This document shows, piece after piece, positions 37,262 through 50,070 of a stretch of 64,000 nucleotides of DNA. Origin of the DNA: Diphasiastrum complanatum (Eukaryota; Streptophyta; Lycopodiopsida; Lycopodiales; Lycopodiaceae); contig CM055096.1 in NCBI GenBank assembly GCA_029204225.1, positions 75,117,521 to 75,181,520 on the forward strand, given 5' to 3'. Position 1 is the first letter of the stretch; each line of letters opens with the position of its first letter. The notes under the pieces were generated by a model. The model saw only the letters and a list, made by a program, of their open reading frames with translations. It did no database searches and was not told where the DNA came from. The position numbers were made by a program, and so were the translations under genes.

Positions 37262-40200
37262 TCAGCACAGATACTTTGCAAGCCAAGGGACCTCTTTGTT
37301 GTCCTTCAATGCAAAGGAAACATCTTCACTGAAAAAACCATGTGTGTCAATACCAGGCAGATCCAACAAGAAAGCAAGCTCGTGACAAGCTACAGTCAGA
37401 ACGAGCTCAGACAGTCACCAGGCCAATAAGCTTAAAATAGCAAATCCTCAGCGTTCATGCAACAACAGATGTCTCAGTGAATACCTGGGAAAGTTAAGTT
37501 GTAATTTTTGGAGTCTATGTTGGGAACCCTGCTCAGACAACAGGAGCCGACATGCACCAAGCCTGCACCTGCATTAGCAATAAACATACACTAAGATATT
37601 TCTAACGTGAGCTACAGCAGGAACTCACAAACTATATTCTCAACACAAGGTCTTTCGTACCCGATTGCTAGAAGAGTGTCCCAATTGGGACATTGTTCAT
37701 TGTTGGTTGAACACAACAATGAATGAGCTATGGCAACCTGGTTGAAAACAAAACTTTCATCGATTAGTTCACTAGCATCATACTGACAAACCCACATTAC
37801 ACTCCAGAAACAATGAACTGATAACTGTGATTACTACCCTCTAGAAATACTACCTTCTCAAACGATGTCTCAGCCATTCCAGTTCTGTTCTGCTCATGAA
37901 GAATGGCCAAAAGGAAAATTTTTGCTTGCTTTGAAGACTGTTTCATGATCTGCAAATAGACAATTCCAATACATAGCAACAATATGAAAATTTAAAAAGG
38001 GAAGATGTCATCGCAAAGGACAAATGGGTTTAGCAAACTAAATTTAGCTTTCGGTTGTCCCAACTTGAGTGGTCTCATGCAATAAGCAACCATTTGAATG
38101 CTAACAGATGGCAATAAATGGTCACAATTGAAGTTTCCTAGCCCACCTGCATGTGAGGTGCTTGAAACATCTCAAGAATTGCAGCCTCCACATCTGCCAT
38201 ACCTATAAGCTTCCCACTAGCTCCAAGTCCTGCTTCAGCAATTATATTCACTTTAAACGTAATCAATAGTACCTTGTCTGTCTTCTTTATGATGATTATT
38301 CTGCAGATTATGCATAACATGAGCACGCTTGTCACCAACATGTACTACACTTCAAGGAGAGCTGCAAGACTACAGATCTTAGAAAATCTTATTGAGTCAG
38401 GTGTACGTTTCCTGGTAGGTTTCAGAATCGGCCAATTCTGAACCAGATCAATTGGCGGTTCAATCGTTCAGATTTGGCCTCTGCCAATTTGACTGTAAAG
38501 AAACAGCCTATTTAACAAAACGCCAAAGAAAATGCTTATAATGCTGGGAAAATTAGATATAAAGTAAGTTTTTATTTGACGTCAACAAATGTTTAGTGAT
38601 TGTTGCAGGCGAAAAGGATTCAGGGGTTAGTGTTCAGAAATCTGGTTTATAGAAAACCCGGGGCCCAATCCTTGGGGTTCCAATCACATGAATCAGTTCA
38701 AAATTTGAATAAATTTAATTCCAGGCCAATTGTCATTAAGTGAAACACGAACCAGGTGATACAGTAACCTTTAGCATGCCGACAGCCTTTAATTGTTGTG
38801 GAAGAAAGATCACTAAGCCGCTGTTCTGCAAGCTCGACAGCTCTTCTGCAAAGTTCCAACGCTCTGCGTGCATCGCCTGATACAGCAGCAACCTTTCAAA
38901 GTAGAGATATAACCAAGAAACTTGTTAGATATTTAAAATTTAAGATCAGCATTTGGATTCCACCTAAGTTGAAGTCACAGCGCTAAGAGCCTAGTCCAAG
39001 CACATAAGTACTTTCCATACTGGTACAGGTATCCCTCTTAACACAGATATTAGTTGAAAATGAAGACAATTATCAAAAGCAAGCATAAATTAAACATATA
39101 ATTCAGCCCACACCTTGCGAGACGCAAACTCAACAGATAACTTATCAAAGGCCTGTATGCCACACAGTCGAGAATGGATAATTTCCTGCAGTTGGTGGTG
39201 AGTATAGGGACTGAATGAGATCCTCTGCAGTCCCATTCGACTGGCTATACGGGGAAGGAGACGCTCTGGTAGGTCAATTGTATTGGCTATACCTGTTGAA
39301 ATGAGTACAGCACCGCTTTAGAGACTATGTTTGGTGACTGAAGTACTGGATGAATGAGAATTTGCCTGAGATAATTGAGTCTCAAAAGATTGATGTACCT
39401 ATGACAATCAAACGAGAATGAGCACGAGTTGGCCAGTCAAAGATATTGTACAGCACCTGCAAGCAAGGTCTGGAGTAAGAGACCATTCGTGTGAAAGATA
39501 GTATACATAATTGAATGCTACAATCAGAACATAAACTCAGTAAAATAAAAATCCAAATCTTGAATCAAAAAGATTCTCAAAGGTTCAAAAATCAAAACTT
39601 TTTACTATGATTGAAACGTTACCCAGAGGAATTCATTACACAGATGAACCATGGGGATCAAAATTGCCATTATCTCTCTTTTCCATGTCCATTTGGTCCA
39701 AGATATGAGAAGCTAAAGAACGATATACAATGAATTGGTGGGTATGAATCTATGTAATTGGATATTCATGTGTCAGCAGCCTTTAAGTCCTGCCCCAAGA
39801 ATGTTGACAAATCTTGAACCGAAAATAGGAATGATCAACTGTTATCTTCCAACATGAACATTTCGGACGCTTCACATGCTCATCAATAATGTACTCTAGA
39901 CGTCTATGTTTCCATGTCTCTTACATGGATAGGAGATCTGTTGCCTTGAGGATAAGGGAGGTACAGGCGACCATTGGCAGTGACACAATCACTGATGGCC
40001 ATAATTTTATCAGTCACACCTCTTTCTCTAGACAAAATCCTGCCTCAAATTTGGGAAAATCTCATTGCAGCAGGGAAACTTTTGAAAGTTTTCAACACGA
40101 TTCAATCAAAAGTTCAACATGTTTCAAAATCTTTTGGGTTTTTTCTTGTCTTGACCCATAGACATGTCAAATTAAGGGGTAGGGGGGTTAAATATAGGAA

Positions 40201-43200
40201 GAGAACGTGAAAGCATAATTCTATTCGATATACTCTTAGTAAAAGAAGCCAGATTCTTTCAATCAAATATAATTATGATCCATACATAACTCGTAAACAC
40301 AAAATCCCGTCTTTTAAAAAACAGGGCCCAATGATCCTGTTGGCCACTTCGAGGGCAAAAGGGACAAAAACAAACTGGTAACAGACATTTCAAATGCATT
40401 TGAAACGTCCATTTCAAGTGAGTCCCAAGAAACAATTGAAGCAGTTTTATTGCCACTATGCAGAGGATGATGGGTAAATGGTCACCAGGATCAATTGTCA
40501 AAATTGTTGGCAACTACAACTCACACTGAGATGGTAGACATGCAGCTCCACCAGCTTCAATCGACATATGCCCCATGTCAAGAACACATTGGACATCTAA
40601 GAAATTAAGGACCCTGCTCCACTTGGGGTCATAAAGATGGGATTTCTTTTTTCCAAAATTTGCTCACAAGGCATACAATGATGTACTTGATTCAAATGGA
40701 ACATGTAGTCACTCAAAACTTGTCTCAAAGGCTCATGAGGATTATTTTGTTAAGAAAGTTGAATATGAAGTGACATAGCCCTTCTCATCAGAATTCTCCA
40801 TGATGGCACTTGATTAGAAGATGATTATGACACATGCAATCTCAAGTGGTTTTGTGTGTATTTCCAGGGTCCTAGTCTTGCTTTTCAGCTAGACAAATTT
40901 AGCCCTTGATATAATGGTTATTGTTGATTTTGGGTTTAGGCTTATGTGTTAGAGACGCACATCAAACTCCAAGATGATGGAAAACTACTCGGTACGTACT
41001 CGTTTAATCTTATGTAACTGTTTGGTACATAAGATCAAAAAAGTTATCTATGTTTGATACTAAATATTAGCAAGCGCAAATTTTGCAACGTGCAAACAGC
41101 CTTAACTCACATGCCTTCACAATCGCACAGTTGGGCTCAGTCAGTATGTAAGAGAAGGAAAACTCATCACAAAGTTCAAATCTAACAGGGAAATAAAGGC
41201 CAATCAAATCAAATAAGTGAATGACTGCAATTAACATTGAAATTTCCCTGCCCAAGTTAACCAGAAAATGTACCGACTGGTTCCGGGTGACAAGAAGATC
41301 AAGTTCGTCAACGAGAAGTATGCATGGTCTGCCATCAACACTGCTAGAGGATACAATTTGAGAAAACCTCTTATCCAGCTTTTGTAGAGCTTTTTTCCAT
41401 CCTATGTGCTCACCTGTGAGTGCTTCGTGAATCATCTGCATCAAATGTGTGTGGTAAAAATACGAACACGCTCTCAGGAAATGAGTGATAACACAGATCT
41501 CTTCTTGACATTGAACAGCAGTGCTGCCTATAATGCTTACTGTGTATGTGTGCTCTGGAGAGATAAGTCGCAGACCATTGATTTCAATAAACCTATAGGG
41601 CTGCAGCTCACCGTCTTCAACCCTTTTGTGCAATCCTCTCAAAACTTCTAGCACCGTTGCTGTCTGCTCAAAGTACAATAGAGTGGTGGTAACCAGCACA
41701 AAGTATGCACTCAAAGAATAACAGTCAACAAGAAGCAATTTATCTTCTTCATCAAAACTGCAGCAATTGGGGAGCGACAAGAAAAAAAAATGAAATAGAT
41801 TAGAACAGGCACGTACCTTGCCAGTGCCAGGGACACCACTTATGTAAAGACATCTACCCAGGCACTGTGTTCCTGCAGCAACAGCATCATCCAGAAACGA
41901 TCTGATTTCTTTCCTTTCCCTGCATATGCATGTTATCATCAAGAAGTAGAACCCTGGGCACATAACATGAAACCCAAAAAAGTGGCAACACCTGGAGCAT
42001 GCACTGACTCGCAGACATGGCTTAGAATGCTAGTGAAGCATACGTTTCTCTGCAAGGCAAGGAGCCTGGGATTGAGGAGAGCAATAAGGCATGTTTTGCT
42101 TTCTCAAATTCGGTCTGTGATCGTCTCACATCACTAGGGATACTTTTAGCCCACAGTCCCTCTAAACCTCCTATTCGACTGTGACTATTCTGCAGCCACC
42201 AAAGTTATGTGGTGTGTCAATCATAGAATTCAAAGACTCTCAAATTTGTTGAAAAATTGCAAAAAAGTGACGACAATGCAGCTGGATAACTCAACCCAAA
42301 TCGATAAAAAAAACAAGTAGTGATCTTGTAAACAGGTTCATTTCTAGTGATATTCATCCACATTTTGGAGGATAAAAGAAGGCTTACTGCATGTTTTGCA
42401 GCAATGCTGTACTTTTTCCTCCTTATAGGCACTTCTTTAATCACTTTTTTTTGCTTCTTATGCTTTCTATACGTAGAACTTTTTACTTCGTGTTCTTCAG
42501 TGTTATCACCGGACCAATCACCTTCACTATTCCCCTGCCATTTCCAGAAAGTAATGGCCAATCAGATTCTTTAAACCTGAATGAACAAGGTGCCATAGCT
42601 TGTCAGACATGTGGATCATGTTACAGGTTTGGGACAAGTATCATCCATAACATCATAATTGCATTTTTTCAAGTTTTATGGTCAAAACAAAAGGCAGAGC
42701 ACTACGAACATCGTTTGAAAGAGCCAAATCATTTTGATCAATATTTGCGATACGCCTAAATGTATGCCACTGCGCATCATACTCGTACTCGCAAAAAAAC
42801 ACATCGTCACCCTCGTTGCTGGCCTTTTGAAAGGCTCCTGGTTCCATAACATAGCAATGTCGCAAAATCGATTCCATCTGTGTCAACAAGTAGATCCATC
42901 TGATTAAAAGCATTTTGGTCTAGTCTTCGGACAACTTTTTCAGCAACAAGAATGTCAATTCTGTTTTCCCGTAAATAACCTCACCGAAATTTCGGTTACT
43001 TCTGGAAATAAACTGGAGAAAATGAGATCATCCTATTCTTATTTCATCATGTTACTTTTGTAAAAGACTGTTGTACATTTGCCATACCTCATTGGTATCT
43101 ATGTGATTGGTACGAAAGACTTCTCTTCTCCCATTATGTGGTTGCCTACCCATGGCTGTTTCTTCAGGAATAATGTACCAGGGACCCTCAAACCAGTACG

Positions 43201-44123
43201 ACGAATCTGGTTCTTTCCATAACCTGCAAATACGCTTGCAATAGAACTAAGTCTTAAGATAGCCCTATACAAACTATCAAATGTTAAAAACTAGCATAAC
43301 TTACTAGGATGAAGTGACAGATGCACATCAATTGAAATCGAATAAAAAAATATTCAAATAAGAATATATTAAGTAGTTACTGCTTGATTCAACTCACAGA
43401 AATTTGAATCGATTCAATCTTTTTTTCAAATTAAAATTGCTTGATTTCAAAAGTTTGAAGATTTTTTTTTTTGAAAAGAGAAACCATGAAATTTCAAGAA
43501 AAAGGTGGGAACTTTGGAGGAAAAGAAACATGTTAGAATCTGAAATTGAATTCATTAGAAAACCTTCACATCACAACTCTTTGCTTTTATAGGATTCAAA
43601 TACGGCCGAGGATTAAAAGACAAAGGAAACAATAAAAGCTGGCAAGATGTCCTGTAACACCCATGTACAGGAACAGGAGCAAAACCACTTTTTTTTACTG
43701 AAAAAAAATCCAATTTCATTAAAATAGTCATGCTTACCGATCAATCCGAGCGGCCCAGAGCTCACTTGCTAGAAGCCTCTCTCGTGCCGTTCTATGCCTT
43801 TTAATAGACCTCCTGGTGGGCCTTTTTCGCTTGTTTCGACCTTCACCTTCTTCACAGTACAAGCATGCCCAATCCCCAGCAGGAACTGCTTTCAGAGGAG
43901 GATCCAAACATTTAAGATGGAACCCACCTAGGCAAATGTCACATTCTATCATTGTGCCACCCCCTGCTCTTCTACATACAACACAATCCTCAACCTCCTC
44001 ATCAGACTCCTCTTTACCTGCATCTATTCTTTTCAAGTAGACATCATCCCCAACCTTAAATTCAACTCCATCTAATCTAACCCTGCCAAAGTACTGCCTT
44101 TTACGCTTTTGGGAGCCCCTCAT
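37262..44123 (-). CDS. ORC1: Origin recognition complex subunit 1 (ORC1), 16 exons
   Basis: The largest ORC subunit; it binds replication origins in the nucleus and helps load MCM helicase. Exons (minus): 44123-43738, 43223-43088, 42877-~42710, 42534-42388, 42189-42044, 41919-41817, 41663-41541, 41435-41274, 39456-39399, 39292-39114, 38892-38769, 38229-38147, 37949-37854, 37737-37661, 37568-37485, 37328-37262. All use GT/AG and keep frame (about 710 residues); the exon 3 donor is uncertain and exon 12 could start at 38232. Exon 1 has a C4HC3 PHD finger (CVVC ... IECDIC ... FHLKC ... WACLYC); exons 2-3 the BAH domain; exon 4 a basic stretch; exons 5-11 the AAA+ module with Walker A GVPGTGKT split by an intron and Walker B CILLVDELDLLVT; the end is the winged helix (HRLQKLQLNFPS, VPWLAKYL). 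The ATG follows an in-frame TAG. The N-terminus is shorter than in plant ORC1 known to me, so an upstream exon may be missed. Confidence 0.95.
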
Positions 44124-44829
44124 CTTAGTGGCACTGCACACCTTTTGGCCCAGCTAGAGACTTAACAAGACCCACATCACCAAGTCTGATGCAAACAAGA
44201 AAACGAAGTTTCCAGATTTTCCCACATTTTCGTCGCCAGCAGTTATAAATTCTTACTTTATGATTTTCAAACTTGGCACTGACTGAAAAATAAATGGAGC
44301 TGTACATTAAAATACAAAAAAATAATCTCTATGTGATTGGAAGCAACAAGAAATGCATACAGTTTAGATATCAGAATCCAAGAAAAAAGGCATAAAGCAA
44401 TGCATGGAGAAGTCTAAAACCCAAATGGATATAAGGGAATCCCTATTATTCAAGGGGGGTAACAGGAATAAGACTAGCAATGCAAGAAAATGCGGAATAA
44501 TAAACTGAGGTCGCTGCTCCAGAGTCCAGACTAGTATTGTTGCCACGAGCATAAAATACCTGCTTTTTTCATCCTCAGCTGGAATGTTGGAGCATCCTTA
44601 CTTCTAGCGTAAGTGTATCTTAGACCTTAGATCTTAAACCCTAAACAGAAAGAAAGGCAATCATAGTAAAGCCTAAAATCTGAAACCTTTAAGAAAGAAA
44701 GGCAATAGTACTAAAACCCTCAATCCTAAACCTTTAACTTTTAGACCCTAAGCCCTAAACCTTGATTTTTTACACCTTAATTTTAAACCCTGAACCTTTC
44801 ATTCAAGTGTTATTACTAGATTGCACAAA
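44124..44829. other. ORC1 upstream region with telomere-like DNA
   Basis: Should contain the ORC1 promoter and 5' leader, on the minus strand. At 44625-44800 degenerate CCCTAAA-type units (AAACCCTAAAC, TAAACCTTTAAC, CTAAGCCCTAAAC) form a short interstitial telomere-like stretch. No TATA box is clear. Confidence 0.5.
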
Positions 44830-45575
44830 TGTGTTGTTGGAAAAGGGCATGCCGGTAATAAAGTAATAGCATCCACTAAGAGATCTAGTTTGCATTGGTC
44901 CACATAGATCAGTGTGGACAAGATCTAGAATGCCACTAGCTCTCCTTGCTCCACTTTTGGGAAACCTCTCTCTATGTTATTTTCCCAAAATGCAACCTTC
45001 ACAGATTTTTCCTTCAAAAGAAATATCAGGCAATCCAATAACTAGATTACCTCTTTTGAGAATCTGTAAACTTTGAGCACTAATATGACCAAATCATTGA
45101 TGTCAAAGATCACTGAGTAAAAGATCTTGCATTCAATTTGTAGAGTCGATTCTCGTTGACTCTAGCTCCTATAGCAATCACTTTGTAGTGATTCTTGATG
45201 TCCTTGACAAGACATTTGTCGCTATCAAACTCAACCGTGAGTTGTTGATTAGCAGTCGTCCCAACTGATAGTACATTATTAGCCAAACCAGGTACATATT
45301 GCACATTGTGTATCCGCTTTATCATCCCGCTAGCTACCTTCACTAGTACCACTCCAAATCCTTTCACAGATAGCAATTGGCCATCAGCTTGTCCAACTTC
45401 ATCACCATTGTGGATTTCCTTGAATTCCAAAAAACACTCCTTCCTCGAAGTCATGTGCTTGGACGCTCCACTGTCGATGTATCGGCTTTGTCACTTGTCA
45501 TTAGCATTGCTTTCACATGTCCACTGGTCGCGCGTTTCGGGTAGTAGCACTAGTGTTTCGGTTCGTTGTAATGAA
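44830..45575 (-). pseudogene. Copia fragment: protease and integrase N-terminus
   Basis: The minus-strand reading starts near 45575. It shows YIDSGASKHMTSRKECFLEF (protease active site), NVQYVPGLANNVLSVG, RLYKLNARS, then after a frame change FGHISAQSLQILKRGNLV and CEGCILGK (pre-integrase zinc-binding residues) and LVHTDLCGPMQT (integrase start), ending near 44830. A stop follows CILGK. Gag, RT, RNase H and LTRs are missing. Its right end abuts the long inverted repeat. Confidence 0.85.
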
Positions 45576-45577
45576 CA

Positions 45578-46822
45578 AGAAAGGCCGGGGTAGCATCAGA
45601 CATATTGAAAATCTGTTGAGTTGGGAGATCTTTACAATACTTCCAAGTTTTGTGTCAAAAGTGCCATTTGTGAGAGAGTTTTGCCAAGAAATCTCTCATT
45701 TGTTTGTTTGCGGACACACTAGACTGTGTTTAGTATTACCATTCATAGTTATGAGGCATTTAGGAACTAAAAGACTATGATTTCATTGAGTTTTAGCCTA
45801 CTTTTGTGATTTTGTGTGAAACTTGTGCAAGCAAGTAGGATAGGTCTAGAAAACTCAGTATTCTCCATCATTTGCAGTGAGGGTAGAGTTGGGAGATAGC
45901 CAACTGCAAGGAGAGTTGGATTAGTAGCTCATTTCATAAAAAATCACAAATTTTGGTGGAAATTTGAGTGAAAAACAAATTTTTTTGGCTGGGAAAACAA
46001 TGTTTTGCAGGTTTGCTGGCTATATTCTATTGCTGAAAAGGTGCTGAACAAGTCTGAAACGTGGCACACAAGCCCGAAACGCCACCAAAAGGGTCCGAAA
46101 CACCACAGAAGGGCCCGAAACGTCTAAAGTCTGCCCCCGAAACGCTGATCAAGTGACCCGAAACACCAGTCCTACACCAGTCCACCAGTCCTCCCCTCGT
46201 GTGTTTCGGGTTGTAGGACTGGTGTTTCGGGTCAGGTTTTCGGATCACTTGATCAGCGTTTCGGGGCAGACTTTAGACGTTTTGGGCCCTTCTGTGGTGT
46301 TTCGGACCCTTTTGGTGGTGTTTCGGGCCTGTGTGCCATGTTTCAGACCTGTTTAGCACCTTTTCAGCAATACAATATAGCTAGCAAACCTACAAAACAT
46401 TGTTTTTCCAGCTAAAAAAATTTGTTTTTCACTCAAATTTCCACCAAAATCCGTGATTTTTTATGGAATGAGCTACTAATCCAACTCTCCTTGCAGTTGG
46501 CTATCTCCCAACTCTACCCTCACTGCAAATGATGGAGAATACTGAGTTTTTTAGACCTATCCTACTTGCTTGCACAAGTTTCACACAAAATCACAAAAGT
46601 AGGCTAAAACTCAATGAAATCATAGTCTTTTAGTTCCTAAATGCCTCATAACTATGAATGGTAGTACTAAACACAGTCTAGTGTGTCCGCAAACAAACAA
46701 ATGAGAGATTTCTTGGCAAAACTCTCTCACAAATGGCACTTTTGACACAAAACTTGGAAGTATTGTAAAAATCTCTCAACTCAATAGATTTTCAATCTGT
46801 CTGATGCTACTCTGGCCTTTCT
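45578..46822. repeat. Long inverted repeat, ~600-bp arms, 35-nt spacer
   Basis: Left arm 45578-46176 (AGAAAGGCC ... GTCCTACA) is the reverse complement of right arm 46212-46822 (TGTAGGAC ... GGCCTTTCT), with roughly two dozen differences and small indels by eye. Near the centre both arms carry several spaced CCGAAAC / GTTTCGG motifs. No coding sequence. The ends are not TG...CA, and no convincing target duplication was found. Confidence 0.95.
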
Positions 46823-49432
46823 AATGCCTCCGGGACTGTGTCTTCATTTCTCACGGCTATTCCAGCTTTGGACCAATTCATCTATTAGAACTGCACATAA
46901 CTGTCAAGTGGGTTGATTCTCAAACTAAACCTTTAACCCTAAACCCTTATTCCCAGCAAAGATCACTAGAGTTTTGTTGATGTTATGTATGAAATCAAAA
47001 CACTTATTATTTTCTAGTACTCTTAACATCATTTGACATTAAAAAAAACTGGCCAGGAAGAAGATTTATTATATTGACAAATTGTTTCTTTGGCTCAATT
47101 ATTTTGAAATCGCAGGATCTGCCAAATAATATCTGTTTACTTCTATGTATTAACATGGCACCGATTATTGTTGGCAAGCTATGCAAATTGTCAATCGATT
47201 GCCAGATATCCGACTTTGCAATGAATTAATTTGCAAATCCAAGGTCTCTTTGCCTTCATAAATCTCTGATTCATTTGCATACTCGTAGATAAAGGCGAAC
47301 TCAGATTACTTGATCGCCCTTGAAACAAAAAATTGAACAGAACATCTGAAGATTAAACAGATTCCAAGAGCTTATAGACAGTTATTGAAACTGTCCAAGG
47401 CTATAGAGAAGTGTTTCCTGGCACTTCAGAATTAGAGTATTCTAAACAGAATGAATCAGCGGTCAGCTGGTTTGGGCTTGGCCCCGGTCGATTTGACATG
47501 TTAATCATATTAAAAACATTCAATCATCATCTCTGTTTCGCTCATTAGGATGTTGTGTGACATTTAACTAGCATTTAGGCACTGTAGAAGTATCTAGGTT
47601 ATCAGTTAGCATTCTCAATCGAACCATCAAATTAAGGTTACTACTTCAATTTCAACGTAGAACTTAAATAGAAATCTAGAGCTCTCTGTTCATTTGAAAA
47701 TTGGTCATGATCGTTACTTTATGCTAGTGGATGCCTTTGGCTTTTTGAGAGGCTTTTTCCTTTATAAGTGAAAAATGTCACTCTCACCTTTATGTGCAAC
47801 ATAATTTACACCTTTTTCTTTCAACTTTTCATTGTATTAAAATGTTACATCATACTGAAATGTCCTCTGGAAAATGATTAACTCGGTGTTCAAGAGATCG
47901 GTATTACTATTTCTTTTCGATTTTGGATCTCTGTACTTCATATGAAAATGTTATGCTCCAATTTGTCCCTTTTCTTATACTCCCTCATAAGAGTTGGAAT
48001 TAAGATGTATGCTAATCAAAGCCTTCAAAAACTAAACGAAATGCTCTCAAAGAAACATGCTATGAATTATTTGAGAGTGGTTGAACATCAGATTCTCAAA
48101 ATTTGTGAATTGCCTTACCACATATTCTTTGAACTTTGAAGACAAAGTACACATGAGAAGTACCTGAGACGCAAATTGGCAAACTGACAAATGGGCAACT
48201 TAGGAAAGTTGAAAAAAGGACAAGTGCCTCTCCAACCATCCTTTAAGCAGAAGTAAAAATATTACATGCCATAGGGCCACCAAGTCCAATTTTAGGGGCC
48301 ACATGTCTATCTAGGGATTGCTCTAAGAAAAGACACTTTTAAAGGACATAGTTGCCTTTGGCCAGCTCGTGCCTCCACCACTCGAGTGCCCGAGTCCTAG
48401 ATTATATGCGGCAATGGCCCTCCCGATGGCCATTACCCGGTACATAATCGGCTAGTGATGGTAATTAGAGGCTTTTGCCAAGGATTTGCATGTGAATTCA
48501 TTAGTAAGAGAATGTGGTGGGAAGATGAATATCTTTGTGTCTGTGAAGGAAGGCCATTCTTCTGTGTGAGAATTTTGGATGTTGTCGTTGCTATTATGAG
48601 CAGGCTATGCAATGATGTCGAGTGGGCTGTTGTTGCTAATCGATCTTTCTGAATTGGAGAAATGGATCTCACCCTCTCTCCGTCGGCTGTGTGTGTATTA
48701 CTTTGATGGTTGTTGATGTTGTAGAAGCCATTCCCTATATTGTTTAAAATACTTATTGATAATCTCTAGCTCTCTCCGGTCACACTCTATGTCTCAAGAG
48801 TTGACTACCAATATAAGATTGTAGTGGATAGGCTCATATTTGCTCAACACAAGTTCGTTCATGTTCCGTCTCAGACACAGAAAGCCAACTCCAAGGTACT
48901 ACGGTCCATTGAGCAGAAGCTTGCTCATAACACTTACTTCAGCTACCTGCTACTATCGAGCATGTGTCTTTTTAAGTGTTAGCTTTTTGGGATAGTCGAG
49001 GATCTTGCCACATAGATTTAGTTGTTCAAGAGTTGTTGCCATTCCTATCACGTGTTTTCTATTTGGGAGCACGGTGTGATAAAATTGACTTTTTTTTAGC
49101 AATTTGACCATTTCCCAACAACCTGATTTCCTTTCCCTCCTTTGGTACTGCTACAATCTATCACCCTTACCATGTTACTCAACCTCCAGACCCGTGGAGT
49201 TTGGTTCATCACACCACCTTTAATTCACATTAGGACAGTTGAAAGTCTAGTCTCGTCACGGTTTGTACAAATGGATATAAGGCGACGTCCCTTGTCAAAG
49301 ATTCGATGACTGGACGATGATGAATGTCAATCCACACAGCTATCAGACATGATGGAGCAACCGTATTTCTCCCATGCACCTCTCAACTGGAAAAGGTCCT
49401 CTATGAGTGTCTCCACTCGTGAAAGATGGTGC

Positions 49433-49435
<3 letters not shown>
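46823..49435. other. Intergenic DNA, no supported gene
   Basis: AT-rich with short open frames only. A small telomere-like patch (CTAAACCTTTAACCCTAAACCC) lies at 46925-46950. Nothing else recognisable on either strand. Confidence 0.5.

Positions 49436-49514
<79 letters not shown>
49436..49514. repeat. (GA)n microsatellite followed by a G run
   Basis: About 39 GA units; a run of G begins at ~49522. Confidence 0.97.
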
Positions 49515-49520
<6 letters not shown>

Positions 49521-49579
49521 GCGGGGGGGGTAGGTGTTATCACACGTTGTAGCTGCGATTGTTCGGTCATGATTCCTAT

Positions 49580-50070
49580 ATTATAGGACCAAATTTCTCA
49601 AATCATGGAGGTGGCCATCAAATTGGAAAAATTCTAGGATTAGGTGAGATTTACATATTAGGGCAAGAAAGGTCAATCAATCTCTTTATTACATGTTGGA
49701 TTTTCACCTAACTTGAGAGGAGAAGAGCCCTATTGTACATACAATCTATCATCCCATTGTGAGGAGATAAAATTTCTGGAGCACATTGGCAATCTCAAGT
49801 TTCCTACACATTTGTCTTGAGTTTTTGTGAATGCCTTGCTATCAAAACTTGATTACAATTAATCTCAGCGTTTGATCATTGCTTTTGGTTGTTCTTGCTT
49901 GTGAAATCCTAAATTGATGATATTCTAGATCAAGATTTTGTGACTAGTTTTGCAATAAATAGATGCATCAAGTAATCAGTCACTCTTGGAGTCTTGTGTA
50001 GGCTCATTTATGGTCCTTAGTACTGTACTTCTAACAATTTACATATTGTTAGTACTTTCAAATATATAGT
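49580..50070 (+). repeat. LTR-like sequence, second copy of the 20.6-21.3 kb family
   Basis: Shares CATTGGCAATCTCAAG, TTATTACATGWTG, TTGAGTTTTTGTGA and a terminal CAGTCACTCTTGG ... CATTTATGGTCCTTAG with 20800-21245. No coding sequence. Boundaries unknown. Confidence 0.5.

Noticed and set aside
39889-40513. Open frames inside ORC1 intron 8
   Set aside because: Short, on both strands, no domain; the flanking exons join in frame without them.
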